From positions 1 to 35,868 of the forward strand of contig JAFLEE010000056.1 in the NCBI GenBank assembly GCA_017302015.1: a DNA stretch of 35,868 bases, in the 5' to 3' direction. Source of the stretch: Spirochaetota bacterium (GTDB taxonomy: Bacteria > Spirochaetota > UBA12135 > COTS27 > JAFLEE01). Below the pieces are notes generated by a model, which saw only the letters and a list, made by a program, of their open reading frames with translations, did no database searches and was not told the DNA's origin. Of this stretch, positions 15,927 through 22,962 are shown one piece after another (position 1 is the stretch's first letter; every line of letters starts with the position of its first letter). The position numbers were made by a program, and so were the translations under genes.

Positions 15927-15954
15927 TTGATTATACCTGTTTTATGCCTATGAT
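15927..15954 (+). promoter_or_regulatory. rightward promoter (TTGATT-N16-TATGAT)
   Basis: TTGATT at 15927-15932 and TATGAT at 15949-15954. A minus-strand TATAAT (15935-15930) overlaps its -35 box, so transcription of the AraC gene and of the URO-D gene should be mutually exclusive. Confidence 0.5.
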
Positions 15955-15993
15955 TCATGCAAGCCCATCAGTTATGACCCAGTAGGAGATCCC

Positions 15994-17268
15994 ATGGCCC
16001 CCGCCGCGACCCTCGAGAAAACAACGGAATCCCCCACCGCCCAGGAATTATCGACCCTCCGGGAACTCGCCCGGCGTGTCGCGGATCTGGCCGCCGCGCC
16101 CATCCAGGCGGCGCGGGAAAAACTTTGGACCGACCATAACGATTTGAAGCCCGGGCGCCCCCTCGTGCTCGCCTTTCCCGAGGGCGCCTGGAGGGAACTA
16201 CTGCCCGAGGCCGGCCTCGTGTGCCGCCACCCGAGGCTCCGCGCCCTCGAGGCCGATTTTAGGCGGCGCCTCTACCACGGCGAAATCCTGGGCGACGAGA
16301 ACCCCATCGAAGCCGCGGTGCGCATCCCCCTGGTCATGCATTCCACCCAGTGGGGGCTCCAGGCGAACCGCAGCCATAGCGCCGATTCCCTGGGCGCCCA
16401 CCATTTCGAGCCCGTCTTAAACGGCCCGGACGACCTCGCCCGCCTCACGGCCCCCGAACTCACCGTCGACCACGGGGCCTCCGCCGAAGACCGGGAGCGG
16501 GTCTCGGAGTGGTTGGAGGGCATCCTCCCCGTGGAGCCGGTCTGCCCCCTCGGCACGGGCATCGCGCCGATGGACCATTACTCCCAATTGCGCGGCCTCG
16601 ACCGCATCTTCACCGACCTCGTGGACGAGGAAGCCTTCGTGCACGAGGCCATGGGCCGCCTCGTCGACGGCGAGATCGCCATGCGCAGGAGCCTGGAAGC
16701 GCAAGGGGCCCTGACCCTAAATCTCCGGGGCCATTACGCGGGCTCGGGGGGGAATAGCTACACAGGGTCCCTGCCGTCCCCGTCCTACGACGGGAAACGC
16801 GTCACGACCCGGGATCTCTGGGGCTTCGCCGCGGCCCAGATCTTCTCCGAGGTCTCCCCGGCGATGCACGAGGCCTTCGCCCTCGAGCATGAACGTCGTT
16901 TCCTGGATCTCTTCGGCCTCAATAGCTACGCGTGCTGCGAACCGCTGACCCGCAAGATGGAACCGGTGCTTCGCCTCGTGCCCCGGCTGCGGCGCGTCTC
17001 CATCTCGGCGTGGGCCGATTTTGCCGTCTGCGCCGAGCAACTAGGCGGCCGCGCCATCCTCTCGTGGAAACCCAACCCCGCGGCCCTCGCCGGGGAAGGC
17101 TTCGACGGGGGCGCCATCGCCCGCGAGCTGCGGGAAAAACTCGCCATCGCACGCCGCTGCGGATGCGTGGTGGAAATCATCATGAAGGACACCCACACCC
17201 TGCGCCATGATCCGCGGCGGCTCGTCACGTGGATCCGCCTGGCGAAGGAGGCCGCGGCGGAGGCCTAA
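15994..17268 (+). CDS. URO-D superfamily protein (large subgroup)
   Basis: A 424-residue protein. After a variable N-terminus of about 45 residues it follows the longer URO-D-like subgroup: IPLVMHSTQWGL, the PLGTGIAPMDHYSQLRGL segment, LNLRGHYAGSGGNSYTGSLP, YACCEPLTRKMEPVLRLVPRLRRVSIS (near 310-335), LSWKPNPAAL and the terminal EIIMKDTHTLRHDPRRL. The paired Cys in YACCEP and the final KDTHT block recur in these proteins; metal binding is plausible but not shown. No corrinoid-binding partner is nearby. It has GGAG six bases before the ATG. It is divergent from an AraC gene that probably activates it. It is not a close copy of the URO-D gene at 10371. Confidence 0.8.
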   Translation: MAPAATLEKTTESPTAQELSTLRELARRVADLAAAPIQAAREKLWTDHNDLKPGRPLVLAFPEGAWRELLPEAGLVCRHPRLRALEADFRRRLYHGEILGDENPIEAAVRIPLVMHSTQWGLQANRSHSADSLGAHHFEPVLNGPDDLARLTAPELTVDHGASAEDRERVSEWLEGILPVEPVCPLGTGIAPMDHYSQLRGLDRIFTDLVDEEAFVHEAMGRLVDGEIAMRRSLEAQGALTLNLRGHYAGSGGNSYTGSLPSPSYDGKRVTTRDLWGFAAAQIFSEVSPAMHEAFALEHERRFLDLFGLNSYACCEPLTRKMEPVLRLVPRLRRVSISAWADFAVCAEQLGGRAILSWKPNPAALAGEGFDGGAIARELREKLAIARRCGCVVEIIMKDTHTLRHDPRRLVTWIRLAKEAAAEA

Positions 17269-17280
17269 AGCGAGGTTTCC

Positions 17281-17850
17281 CTACCGCTTGAAGAACGCCA
17301 GTTTTTCACCCAGGGCGTCGAGGCGCTTGCGGATCTCGTCGAGATCCTTCGCGGCCGGTTTTTTCTTCGCGGCGAGTTTCGCGATCGCCGCGTGCTCCCG
17401 CTGGAGTTCCCCGACGCGGCTGCTATAATCGATGATCACGTCGTTCAAGCCGTCGGCGAGGTCTTTCAGGTCATCGCGGCGGCGCAATTGGACGCGCACG
17501 CGCAGGTCGCCCGCGCGCAGTTCGGCGAGGGTGCGCTTGAGCCGAAAGAGCGGCCCGGCGATGCGGTGGGTGTAGAAGAGGAACCAGACGGCGATGGCGA
17601 CGGAGGCCAGCGCGAGCGTGGCGGCGCCGACTTTGGCGACAAGCGGGGTGAAGGCTTCCCGGGCGTCTTTCATCCCCTGGAGGCGCGAATAGACGCTGTC
17701 CGACAATTCGCGGGAAGAGAGCAGCACCACCGCCACCCCGGCCACGGCCAAGGCCGAGGCGAGGGCGAGGAACACCGCCAGGATCGTGCGCCCCTGGTAG
17801 GCGGGTTGGATCCAGTATTTGCGTCGAAAAACCGGCGGTTTGGGCATCAT
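17281..17850 (-). CDS. stand-alone HAMP-domain membrane protein
   Basis: A 189-residue inner-membrane protein. A basic N-terminus (RRKYWIQPAYQGR) precedes a transmembrane segment at about 22-44, a short extracytoplasmic loop, and a second segment at about 72-92. Then comes a HAMP domain (THRIAGPLFRLKRTLAELRAGDLRVRV...DDLKDLADGLNDVI, about 93-142) and a charged coiled coil to the end. There is no kinase, cyclase or chemotaxis signalling domain. Such stand-alone HAMP proteins exist in several bacterial groups and their role is unknown. The ATG at 17850 overlaps the TGA of the upstream gene by 4 bp and is preceded by GGGGGA. It is last in a three-gene operon and ends 12 bp from a convergent gene. 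Confidence 0.85.
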   Translation of the reverse strand: MMPKPPVFRRKYWIQPAYQGRTILAVFLALASALAVAGVAVVLLSSRELSDSVYSRLQGMKDAREAFTPLVAKVGAATLALASVAIAVWFLFYTHRIAGPLFRLKRTLAELRAGDLRVRVQLRRRDDLKDLADGLNDVIIDYSSRVGELQREHAAIAKLAAKKKPAAKDLDEIRKRLDALGEKLAFFKR

Positions 17851-18386
17851 TTTCCCCCGTTGAGCATGAACCCGACGACCTGGAATTTCCGGGCCGGGTC
17901 CCGGGCGAGGTTGAGTTCGAAGCGCGTATCGCGATGGAGCACCCCGCGGTCCCGCCAGGTCAAAAGGCCCGTGCGGTAGAGGATCGGGCCCCCGAGGAGC
18001 GCGCTGCCCTCCACCCGGTCCTCGAGCAGGGCCTCGTCGAAGCGGTAGGAGACCCATTGGTGCTCGCCCCGCAGGAACTCCTTCATCAGGTGGCCGGAGA
18101 GGCTGAAGATGTAGCGGGTGATGTCGACCTTCCCCGAGAACATCTCTTCGGTGAGGTCGAAGATCGCCTTCTCGGGCAGGCTATCGAGGCGGATGCCCGG
18201 GTGCAGGGCGGCCCGCACGGCCTTCTCGTCGCCGCGGGCGAGGGAGGCGATGAAATCGACGCTGAACTTCCGCGCCTGCGCCCTTTCCGCCTCGGTGAAA
18301 TTCCCGGGGGCGCGATCGGCGCCGAAGAGCGCGAGGCAGACGAAAAGGAGGGCCGGCGCCCGCAGGCGCCGGAGACCGAGGCTCAT
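17847..18386 (-). CDS. exported protein of unknown function
   Basis: A 179-residue protein with a signal peptide at about 1-22 (LRAPALLFVCLALFGA). The mature part (ARKFSVDFIASLARGDEKAVRAAL..., then beta-rich segments) is vaguely like NTF2/SnoaL folds, but I cannot assign a family. It overlaps by 4 bp both the gene before it (ATGA at 18383-18386) and the HAMP gene after it, so the three are translationally coupled. An envelope partner or sensor for the HAMP protein is possible on context alone. Confidence 0.7.
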   Translation of the reverse strand: MSLGLRRLRAPALLFVCLALFGADRAPGNFTEAERAQARKFSVDFIASLARGDEKAVRAALHPGIRLDSLPEKAIFDLTEEMFSGKVDITRYIFSLSGHLMKEFLRGEHQWVSYRFDEALLEDRVEGSALLGGPILYRTGLLTWRDRGVLHRDTRFELNLARDPARKFQVVGFMLNGGK

Positions 18387-19534
18387 TGGGGGGCCAGGAG
18401 TTTGTAGTAGGGGTCGGATTCGGGTTGGAAGCGCTCGGGGGCGGCGGCCTTGCCCTGGGCGTCGAAAGTCTTCACCGGTTCGGTCACCTTGTCGTCTTTG
18501 AAGGCGTAGGACCGCTGCAAGACCCCGTTTTCCCCGTAGAACGCGGCGGCCCCGTGGAGGCGACCTTCGCGGGTATTCCACACCGCCCGAACTTTGCCGG
18601 AGGGCCAAAAGAGCTTATTTTCGCCGGCGCGCAGCCCCTTCGCCCAGGGGACCCACTTCATCTTGTTGGTACCGGTCTCGAAGTACTGGATTTCGAGGCC
18701 ATGACGGGCGCCCTTCACCCAGGGCACCGAGGATTTGAGGGCCGCATTGGGATAATAATCGTAGAGCACCCACTTCTCGGGCCGGCCCTTGCGGTATTCG
18801 GCGCTCACGGCGAGTTTCCCCATGGCGTTCCACTGCTCGAAGAGCCCCTCGTTGCCGTGGTCGACGAGGGTGCCCTTCTCGAGGAGGGTATTGCTCGTGG
18901 AAAGCACGCGGTAGGCGAGTTCGCGGGCCTCGGAGATTTCGTTCTTGCCGAAGGCGCTGGTGAGTTTGCGGCGCAGGTAATAGACATCTTTGTAGACGCT
19001 GCGGGGCGCCTCCTGCAATTGCTCGGCGCCGAGGGAGGCGGTGTTCGAGGGGGAGCGTTCCGGGAGCGTCCAACCCGCGGCGACCTTATAGCCGACTTCC
19101 GAGAAGTCGAAGAGGGCCCTGAGGCCCTTGGCGCCGTCGGAAATGAGGAAGGCGACCTCGCCCCGGTTGCGGTCGCCGGGGATGACCTTATTCCCCAGGT
19201 CGCCCTTGGTCTTCTGGAGGCGCACCGGTTCGAACGCATAGCCCTTGCCGTCGCGCAGGCGCACTTCGCTGGACTCGTAGACCATCATGGTTTCGCGTCC
19301 GCGATTTTCGATGCTGAAATCGAGCACGAGGAAGAGGCGGGGCTCCCCGTCTCCCGGTTGGGCGATATAATGGGCGTCGGCGAGGGTGGCCTTCACCTCG
19401 TTCATTTCAAAGGCTTCCCCGACTTCCAGGGACCGGATACGGCTTTGGAAGGGAGGGGCCTCCGCCTCGGCGGCAAATAGCGCCGCGGCGACAATTAGTA
19501 ATGGAAGAAAGACGATTCCAGCACGCATAAGCAT
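18383..19534 (-). CDS. exported protein with DUF4352-like and MORN-like regions
   Basis: A 383-residue protein, first in a three-gene minus-strand operon. Residues 1-23 are a signal peptide (IVFLPLLIVAAALFAAEAEA). Residues about 30-160 resemble the immunoglobulin-like DUF4352 fold (FLVLDFSIENRGRETMMVYESSEVRLRDGKGYAF). Residues about 235-365 contain MORN-type repeats of the bacterial WxxG-x-L kind (WVPWAKGLRAGENKLFWPSGKVRAVWN, then EGRLHGAAAFYGENG), which occur in surface or envelope proteins. Either the ATG at 19534 or that at 19528 may start it; AGGCAGG precedes the first. The function is unknown. Confidence 0.7.
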   Translation of the reverse strand: MLMRAGIVFLPLLIVAAALFAAEAEAPPFQSRIRSLEVGEAFEMNEVKATLADAHYIAQPGDGEPRLFLVLDFSIENRGRETMMVYESSEVRLRDGKGYAFEPVRLQKTKGDLGNKVIPGDRNRGEVAFLISDGAKGLRALFDFSEVGYKVAAGWTLPERSPSNTASLGAEQLQEAPRSVYKDVYYLRRKLTSAFGKNEISEARELAYRVLSTSNTLLEKGTLVDHGNEGLFEQWNAMGKLAVSAEYRKGRPEKWVLYDYYPNAALKSSVPWVKGARHGLEIQYFETGTNKMKWVPWAKGLRAGENKLFWPSGKVRAVWNTREGRLHGAAAFYGENGVLQRSYAFKDDKVTEPVKTFDAQGKAAAPERFQPESDPYYKLLAPQ

Positions 19535-19763
19535 CCTGCCTCGTACGCCCCAGGCGTGAAAATGATACCCGCTTTTCCCCCGAAACGCTAGTGCGCGAAG
19601 CAGGGCCCCCCACGCACGGCCCTACTGAAAACCCCGGAAAAATGGGAGTCCTGGGGCGGTTTCAACGAAATTTTCTCCCCGCGCTTCTTTTCCCGCCCGG
19701 GCGCCAAGACGATAATCTTCTGTCGAGATTTCCCCCGCCACCCGATTTTCAAGGTTTTCCCCC

Positions 19764-20183
19764 ATGATCCTCCATAGTTGGACCGACCCCGATTCCAAAC
19801 TCGTCGTTTTTTTCCTGCGCGGCTCGTTCACGGTTTCCCATACCCAGGCCTTCCTCGCCCAGGTGGACGAAAAGATTTCCGCCGGCTATGCGCGCCTCAT
19901 CATCGACCTCCAGAAGGTGAACGCCATGGACAGCGCCGGCATCGGGTCGCTCTTGGCCCTCGCCCGCCGCCTCGATGCCTGCCGCGGCGAACTCTACCTC
20001 TCCAACCCATCTGCGGCGGTGAGCCGGGGCCTGGGCCTCATGTCGCTGGAAGATTTCTTCCAGGTGCTCCCGGGGGTGCGCGACGGCCTCGCGACCCTCG
20101 CCTCGAAAACCGCGCCCGGCGTGACGGAACGTTTCGAAGCCGGCGTGCGCCGCGATGAGCGGTTAAAGCTCCTCGTCGAATAG
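19764..20183 (+). CDS. STAS-domain protein (anti-sigma factor antagonist-like)
   Basis: A 139-residue cytoplasmic protein. Residues about 10-110 are a STAS domain with the conserved switch NAMDSAGIGSLLAL, where Ser57 in D-S-A-G is the residue phosphorylated by partner kinases in SpoIIAA/RsbV proteins. Proteins of this kind release an anti-sigma factor or feed a phosphatase-kinase switch. No RsbW/RsbU partner is encoded here, so the partner is remote. AAGG lies nine bases before the ATG. About 25 charged residues follow the domain. The gene is divergent from the MORN operon across a 229-bp gap in which I see no clear promoter. Confidence 0.88.
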   Translation: MILHSWTDPDSKLVVFFLRGSFTVSHTQAFLAQVDEKISAGYARLIIDLQKVNAMDSAGIGSLLALARRLDACRGELYLSNPSAAVSRGLGLMSLEDFFQVLPGVRDGLATLASKTAPGVTERFEAGVRRDERLKLLVE

Positions 20184-20339
20184 GGGCGCGGCGGGATCCG
20201 GGATAAGCATCGCCCGCGCGAGCTTTTCCGCAAACCAGATTGCGCCATTTGCCTCTCGTCTTCCCGGCGGAAGATTGACGTTTCCCGTCGAAACCGGTCC
20301 ATCGACCGGGGGGTGAGCGCATGGATTCGTTATGGCAGG

Positions 20340-20368
20340 TTGCGCGGCCGGGAATTTTCCCCTAGCCT
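20340..20368 (+). promoter_or_regulatory. candidate promoter of the 29-residue ORF
   Basis: TTGCGC (20340-20345), 17-base spacer, TAGCCT (20363-20368). Transcription would start near 20375, giving a leader of about 15 bases that contains GAGGGG at 20380-20385. Confidence 0.4.
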
Positions 20369-20389
20369 TAAGGACAATAGAGGGGTCGC

Positions 20390-20479
20390 ATGGAGTTTCT
20401 TGTGACCACGCCGGTGATCATCTTGGGGGCCATGCTCGCGGTGGCCCTCGGCGATTGGATCCGACATCGAGCGCCGTGA
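20390..20479 (+). CDS. predicted single-pass membrane micro-protein, 29 aa
   Basis: The ORF has a strong ribosome-binding site (GAGGGG, four bases before the ATG) and a promoter-like pair just upstream. The peptide begins MEFLVTTP and is hydrophobic from about residue 4 to 21 (VIILGAMLAVALG), then ends with a short basic tail (DWIRHRAP). That is the usual layout of small membrane proteins that modulate larger complexes, such as KdpF-like peptides, though I cannot name a family. It stands between the STAS gene and the GH20-like gene, with no overlapping longer gene on either strand. It is short enough to be missed by standard gene callers. Confidence 0.5.
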   Translation: MEFLVTTPVIILGAMLAVALGDWIRHRAP

Positions 20480-20532
20480 GGGCGGGGAAGGCGGGGGCGC
20501 CTTCCCTCAGAGCAGGGCCGCATTTCGTCGAG

Positions 20533-20560
20533 TTGACATTCCCCCATTTTTTTCTATAAT
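20533..20560 (+). promoter_or_regulatory. consensus sigma70 promoter (TTGACA-N16-TATAAT)
   Basis: Both hexamers are perfect matches to consensus: TTGACA 20533-20538, TATAAT 20555-20560. Transcription should start near 20567, which rules out the ATG at 20561 as a start and points to the ATG at 20609. Inverted hexamers GTCGAG (20527-20532) and CTCGAC (20569-20574) flank the promoter 42 bp apart and could be regulator half-sites. Confidence 0.8.
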
Positions 20561-20608
20561 ATGAGTGTCTCGACTCAAAACATTTTTTTGAACCAACAGG
20601 ATTTCCCC

Positions 20609-22096
20609 ATGCTCCCCGATGAATCCCGCATCCTGCGCGATCGCCTCGTGCCCGCCCCGGCCCAGTTCCACTTGGCTTCGGGGAATCCCCTCCGCATCCA
20701 GGACGATTGCGAGGTTTCCCTCTGCACCGATTCGGACGCCGCGGAAAGTCCCGCGGAAACGCGGCGGCTTTTCAAAACATATTGGGGTGCCAGGCCGAAA
20801 CTTCGCCCCGGGGCCCCGAGCGGCGCGCCCCTGGAAAAGGAAGCCTACCGACTCGAGGTGAAGCCCGACGGGATCGTTCTTCGATCCGGCGGCCTCGCCG
20901 GGGTGCGCCATGCCTTAAGCACCCTGCGCCAATTGGCGGAAGCCGAGCGGGGGGTCGAGAAGCACGCCCATTACCTGCTGGCGCCCTGCCGGATCGAAGA
21001 CGCCCCCGCCCTTCCCTTCCGTGGCGTGCACCTGTGCTTCTTCCCCGAAACCGAGGTCTTCGAGATCGAGAAGAACCTGCGCCTGGCGGCCCAGTACAAG
21101 TTCAACCACGTGGTGCTGGAATGCTGGGGCATCTTCCCGTGGAAGAGCCATCCCGATTTCTCCTGGGCCGACCGGCGCGTCTCCCGAAGCGATTTAGCGC
21201 GCCTAGTCCGCCTCGCGGGGGAATTGGGCCTCACCCTGATCCCCCAATTCAACCTCCTCGGCCACGCCTCAGCCTCCCGCGCCATGGCGGGCAAGCACGC
21301 GATCCTCGATTTTAAACCCTCCCTCCAATCCCTCTTCGAGCCCGATGGCTGGTCGTGGTGCCTGACCAATGGAAGAACCCGCGGCATCCTCACCGACCTC
21401 GTCGTCGAACTCCACGAGTTCTTCGGCCGGCCGCCCTATTTCCACATCGGGTTCGATGAGGCGGACAATCTGGGCACCTGCGCCGCGTGCCGCAAGCGCG
21501 AGAGCAAGGCGCTGGTGAAGGAGCACCTGCTGTATTTCCACGGCCTCCTGGCCTCGCGCGGGGCGAAAACGATCCTCTGGCACGATATGCTTGTGCAGAA
21601 CGACGACCCGCGCTGGAAGGGCGGCTATACCGCGTGCGGGCTCCCCGAGCAGGGCCTCTCCGAACTCCACCGCGAACTCCCCAAAGACCTCATCCTCGCC
21701 GATTGGCAATACGATTACCCCTCGAAAGACGGGGCGGAGCCCTCCTGGCCCACCACCCGCTTCTTCAAGGAGCAGGGGTTCCCCCTCCTCGTCTGCCCCT
21801 GGGACAACGCCAAGGGCATCCGTAGCCTGGGCGAGTTGGCCCGCAAGGAGGGCCTCTTCGGCCTTCTCGCGACGACCTGGCACCACCAGCACGACGAGGA
21901 ACTCTGCCGCATCTACCACCACGCCGCGAAGGCCTCCTGGGAAAAGGAACCCGATTGGTCCACCAGCCACCTCGTGCAGCGCCTGATGTTCGCCCACCAC
22001 CAGCGCCTCACCGGTTGGGATATGGGCGTGAAACACTACCGGAAGACGGGGTCCGCCCAGTACCAATTGCCGCAGCACACCTGGCCCTCGCGCTGA
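20609..22096 (+). CDS. GH20-like hexosaminidase family protein
   Basis: A 495-residue protein. Residues about 10-115 match the N-terminal GH20b-type domain (LVPAPAQFHLASG..., then GVRHALSTLRQLAE). Residues about 130-430 form a TIM barrel with FRGVHLCFFPE, LGLTLIPQFNLLGHA and HIGFDEADN. D283-E284 is the Asp-Glu pair that in GH20 enzymes orients the substrate acetamido group and acts as acid/base. It resembles the GH20-related subgroup found in glycan loci, and beta-N-acetylhexosaminidase activity is likely but unproved. No signal peptide is seen. The start at 20609 has AGGA upstream and lies after the predicted transcription start of a consensus promoter. Confidence 0.85.
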   Translation: MLPDESRILRDRLVPAPAQFHLASGNPLRIQDDCEVSLCTDSDAAESPAETRRLFKTYWGARPKLRPGAPSGAPLEKEAYRLEVKPDGIVLRSGGLAGVRHALSTLRQLAEAERGVEKHAHYLLAPCRIEDAPALPFRGVHLCFFPETEVFEIEKNLRLAAQYKFNHVVLECWGIFPWKSHPDFSWADRRVSRSDLARLVRLAGELGLTLIPQFNLLGHASASRAMAGKHAILDFKPSLQSLFEPDGWSWCLTNGRTRGILTDLVVELHEFFGRPPYFHIGFDEADNLGTCAACRKRESKALVKEHLLYFHGLLASRGAKTILWHDMLVQNDDPRWKGGYTACGLPEQGLSELHRELPKDLILADWQYDYPSKDGAEPSWPTTRFFKEQGFPLLVCPWDNAKGIRSLGELARKEGLFGLLATTWHHQHDEELCRIYHHAAKASWEKEPDWSTSHLVQRLMFAHHQRLTGWDMGVKHYRKTGSAQYQLPQHTWPSR

Positions 22097-22150
22097 GGGT
22101 TTGAAAAAAAAAGGCGGGCGATCGGAGGATCGGGCGAACGGTTTTCCGCT

Positions 22151-22945
22151 ATGAACCCCGCCCACCGCCACGGCTTGGCCTTCGACCTCGCGGCCCTCGC
22201 CGGCGCCTTCCTGCTGTCGACGCTCCTTTGGAGCCCCCTGTTCCAGTTCGCCGAGCCCCTGGGGAACACGATGACGCCCGCCCCGATCTTGGCGTGGCTC
22301 ATCCTCGCCGCGGCGGTGGCCCAATTTCTCGGCACGCTCCTGAAAGCGGGCCCCCTCCAGGCCCGCCTCTTCCCCGGCGAGAAGCCGCCCCGTTCCCATT
22401 TCCGCCTGCTGGCGGATTGGAAGATCCTATTACTGCTCGGGGGGCATGGCTTCCTCTTTCCCTTCCTGCTCGTTCTCGCGGGCAATAGCCCGGCGGCGGG
22501 CTCCCTCATGAAACCGGGGAATTTCCCGGCGCCTTTGGCATGGGCACTCTTTTTATGCCTGTTCGTCCCGACCCTGTCCGCCTGCGCCGCCCTGGTATTG
22601 CCCTTTCCCCGCGGGGGACGGCTCGCGAACCTATTGGTTCGTGAATGGGCGGCGAACCTGCTCCTCGTCTTCTCCGCCGTGGTCGTCCAAGCCTGGTTCC
22701 AGGAGGCGATCCTCCTCCCCCTCGCCCGCCAGCGCCTCCTCGATGGGGATGTGGCCACGCTCGCGCACCCCGCGACCTGAGGCTACCCCCTCGGCCAATT
22801 GCTGGTGCTCTTCCCGCTATTCATCCTCTGCTATCTGCCGCCGCGCCTTCTTTTTTTCGTCGAGGATGGGCGCGAGGGGCGGACCTGGAAGCGCATCCTC
22901 GCCCTCTCGTTCGCGCTTTGGACCGCGCGGTATTTCCTGCCCTGA
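22151..22945 (+). pseudogene. membrane protein gene interrupted by an in-frame TGA
   Basis: The first segment (22151-22780) encodes 209 residues with several hydrophobic helices (DLAALAGAFLLSTLLW, PILAWLILAAAVAQFLG, WKILLLLGGHGFLFPFLLVL, ALFLCLFVPTLSACAALVL). It stops at TGA 22778-22780. The same frame then continues for 54 codons that are plainly protein-like: GYPLGQLLVLFPLFILCYLPPRLLFF, then WKRILALSFALWTARYFLP, ending at TGA 22945. One base (TGA for TGG, Trp) separates it from an intact 264-residue protein of about six helices. UGA is a normal stop elsewhere in the window, so genome-wide recoding is excluded. A recent nonsense mutation, a sequencing error or readthrough remain. The protein family is not recognised. 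No good ribosome-binding site precedes the ATG. Confidence 0.65.
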
Positions 22946-22962
22946 GGATCCGCCCGCCTCAG
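22942..22962. terminator. inverted repeat between convergent gene ends
   Basis: CTGAGG (22942-22947) and CCTCAG (22957-22962) form a 6-bp stem over a nine-base loop, spanning the stop codons of both convergent genes. Without T-runs it is at best a weak bidirectional terminator. Confidence 0.3.

Noticed and set aside
22097-22150. A-run followed by inverted CGATC/GATCG as a minus-strand terminator
   Set aside because: Both flanking genes are on the plus strand, so there is no minus-strand transcript to end here.
22778-22780. Selenocysteine or genome-wide UGA recoding as explanation for the in-frame TGA
   Set aside because: No convincing SECIS-like hairpin follows the TGA, and UGA is the ordinary stop of many intact genes here, including those in ATGA overlaps.
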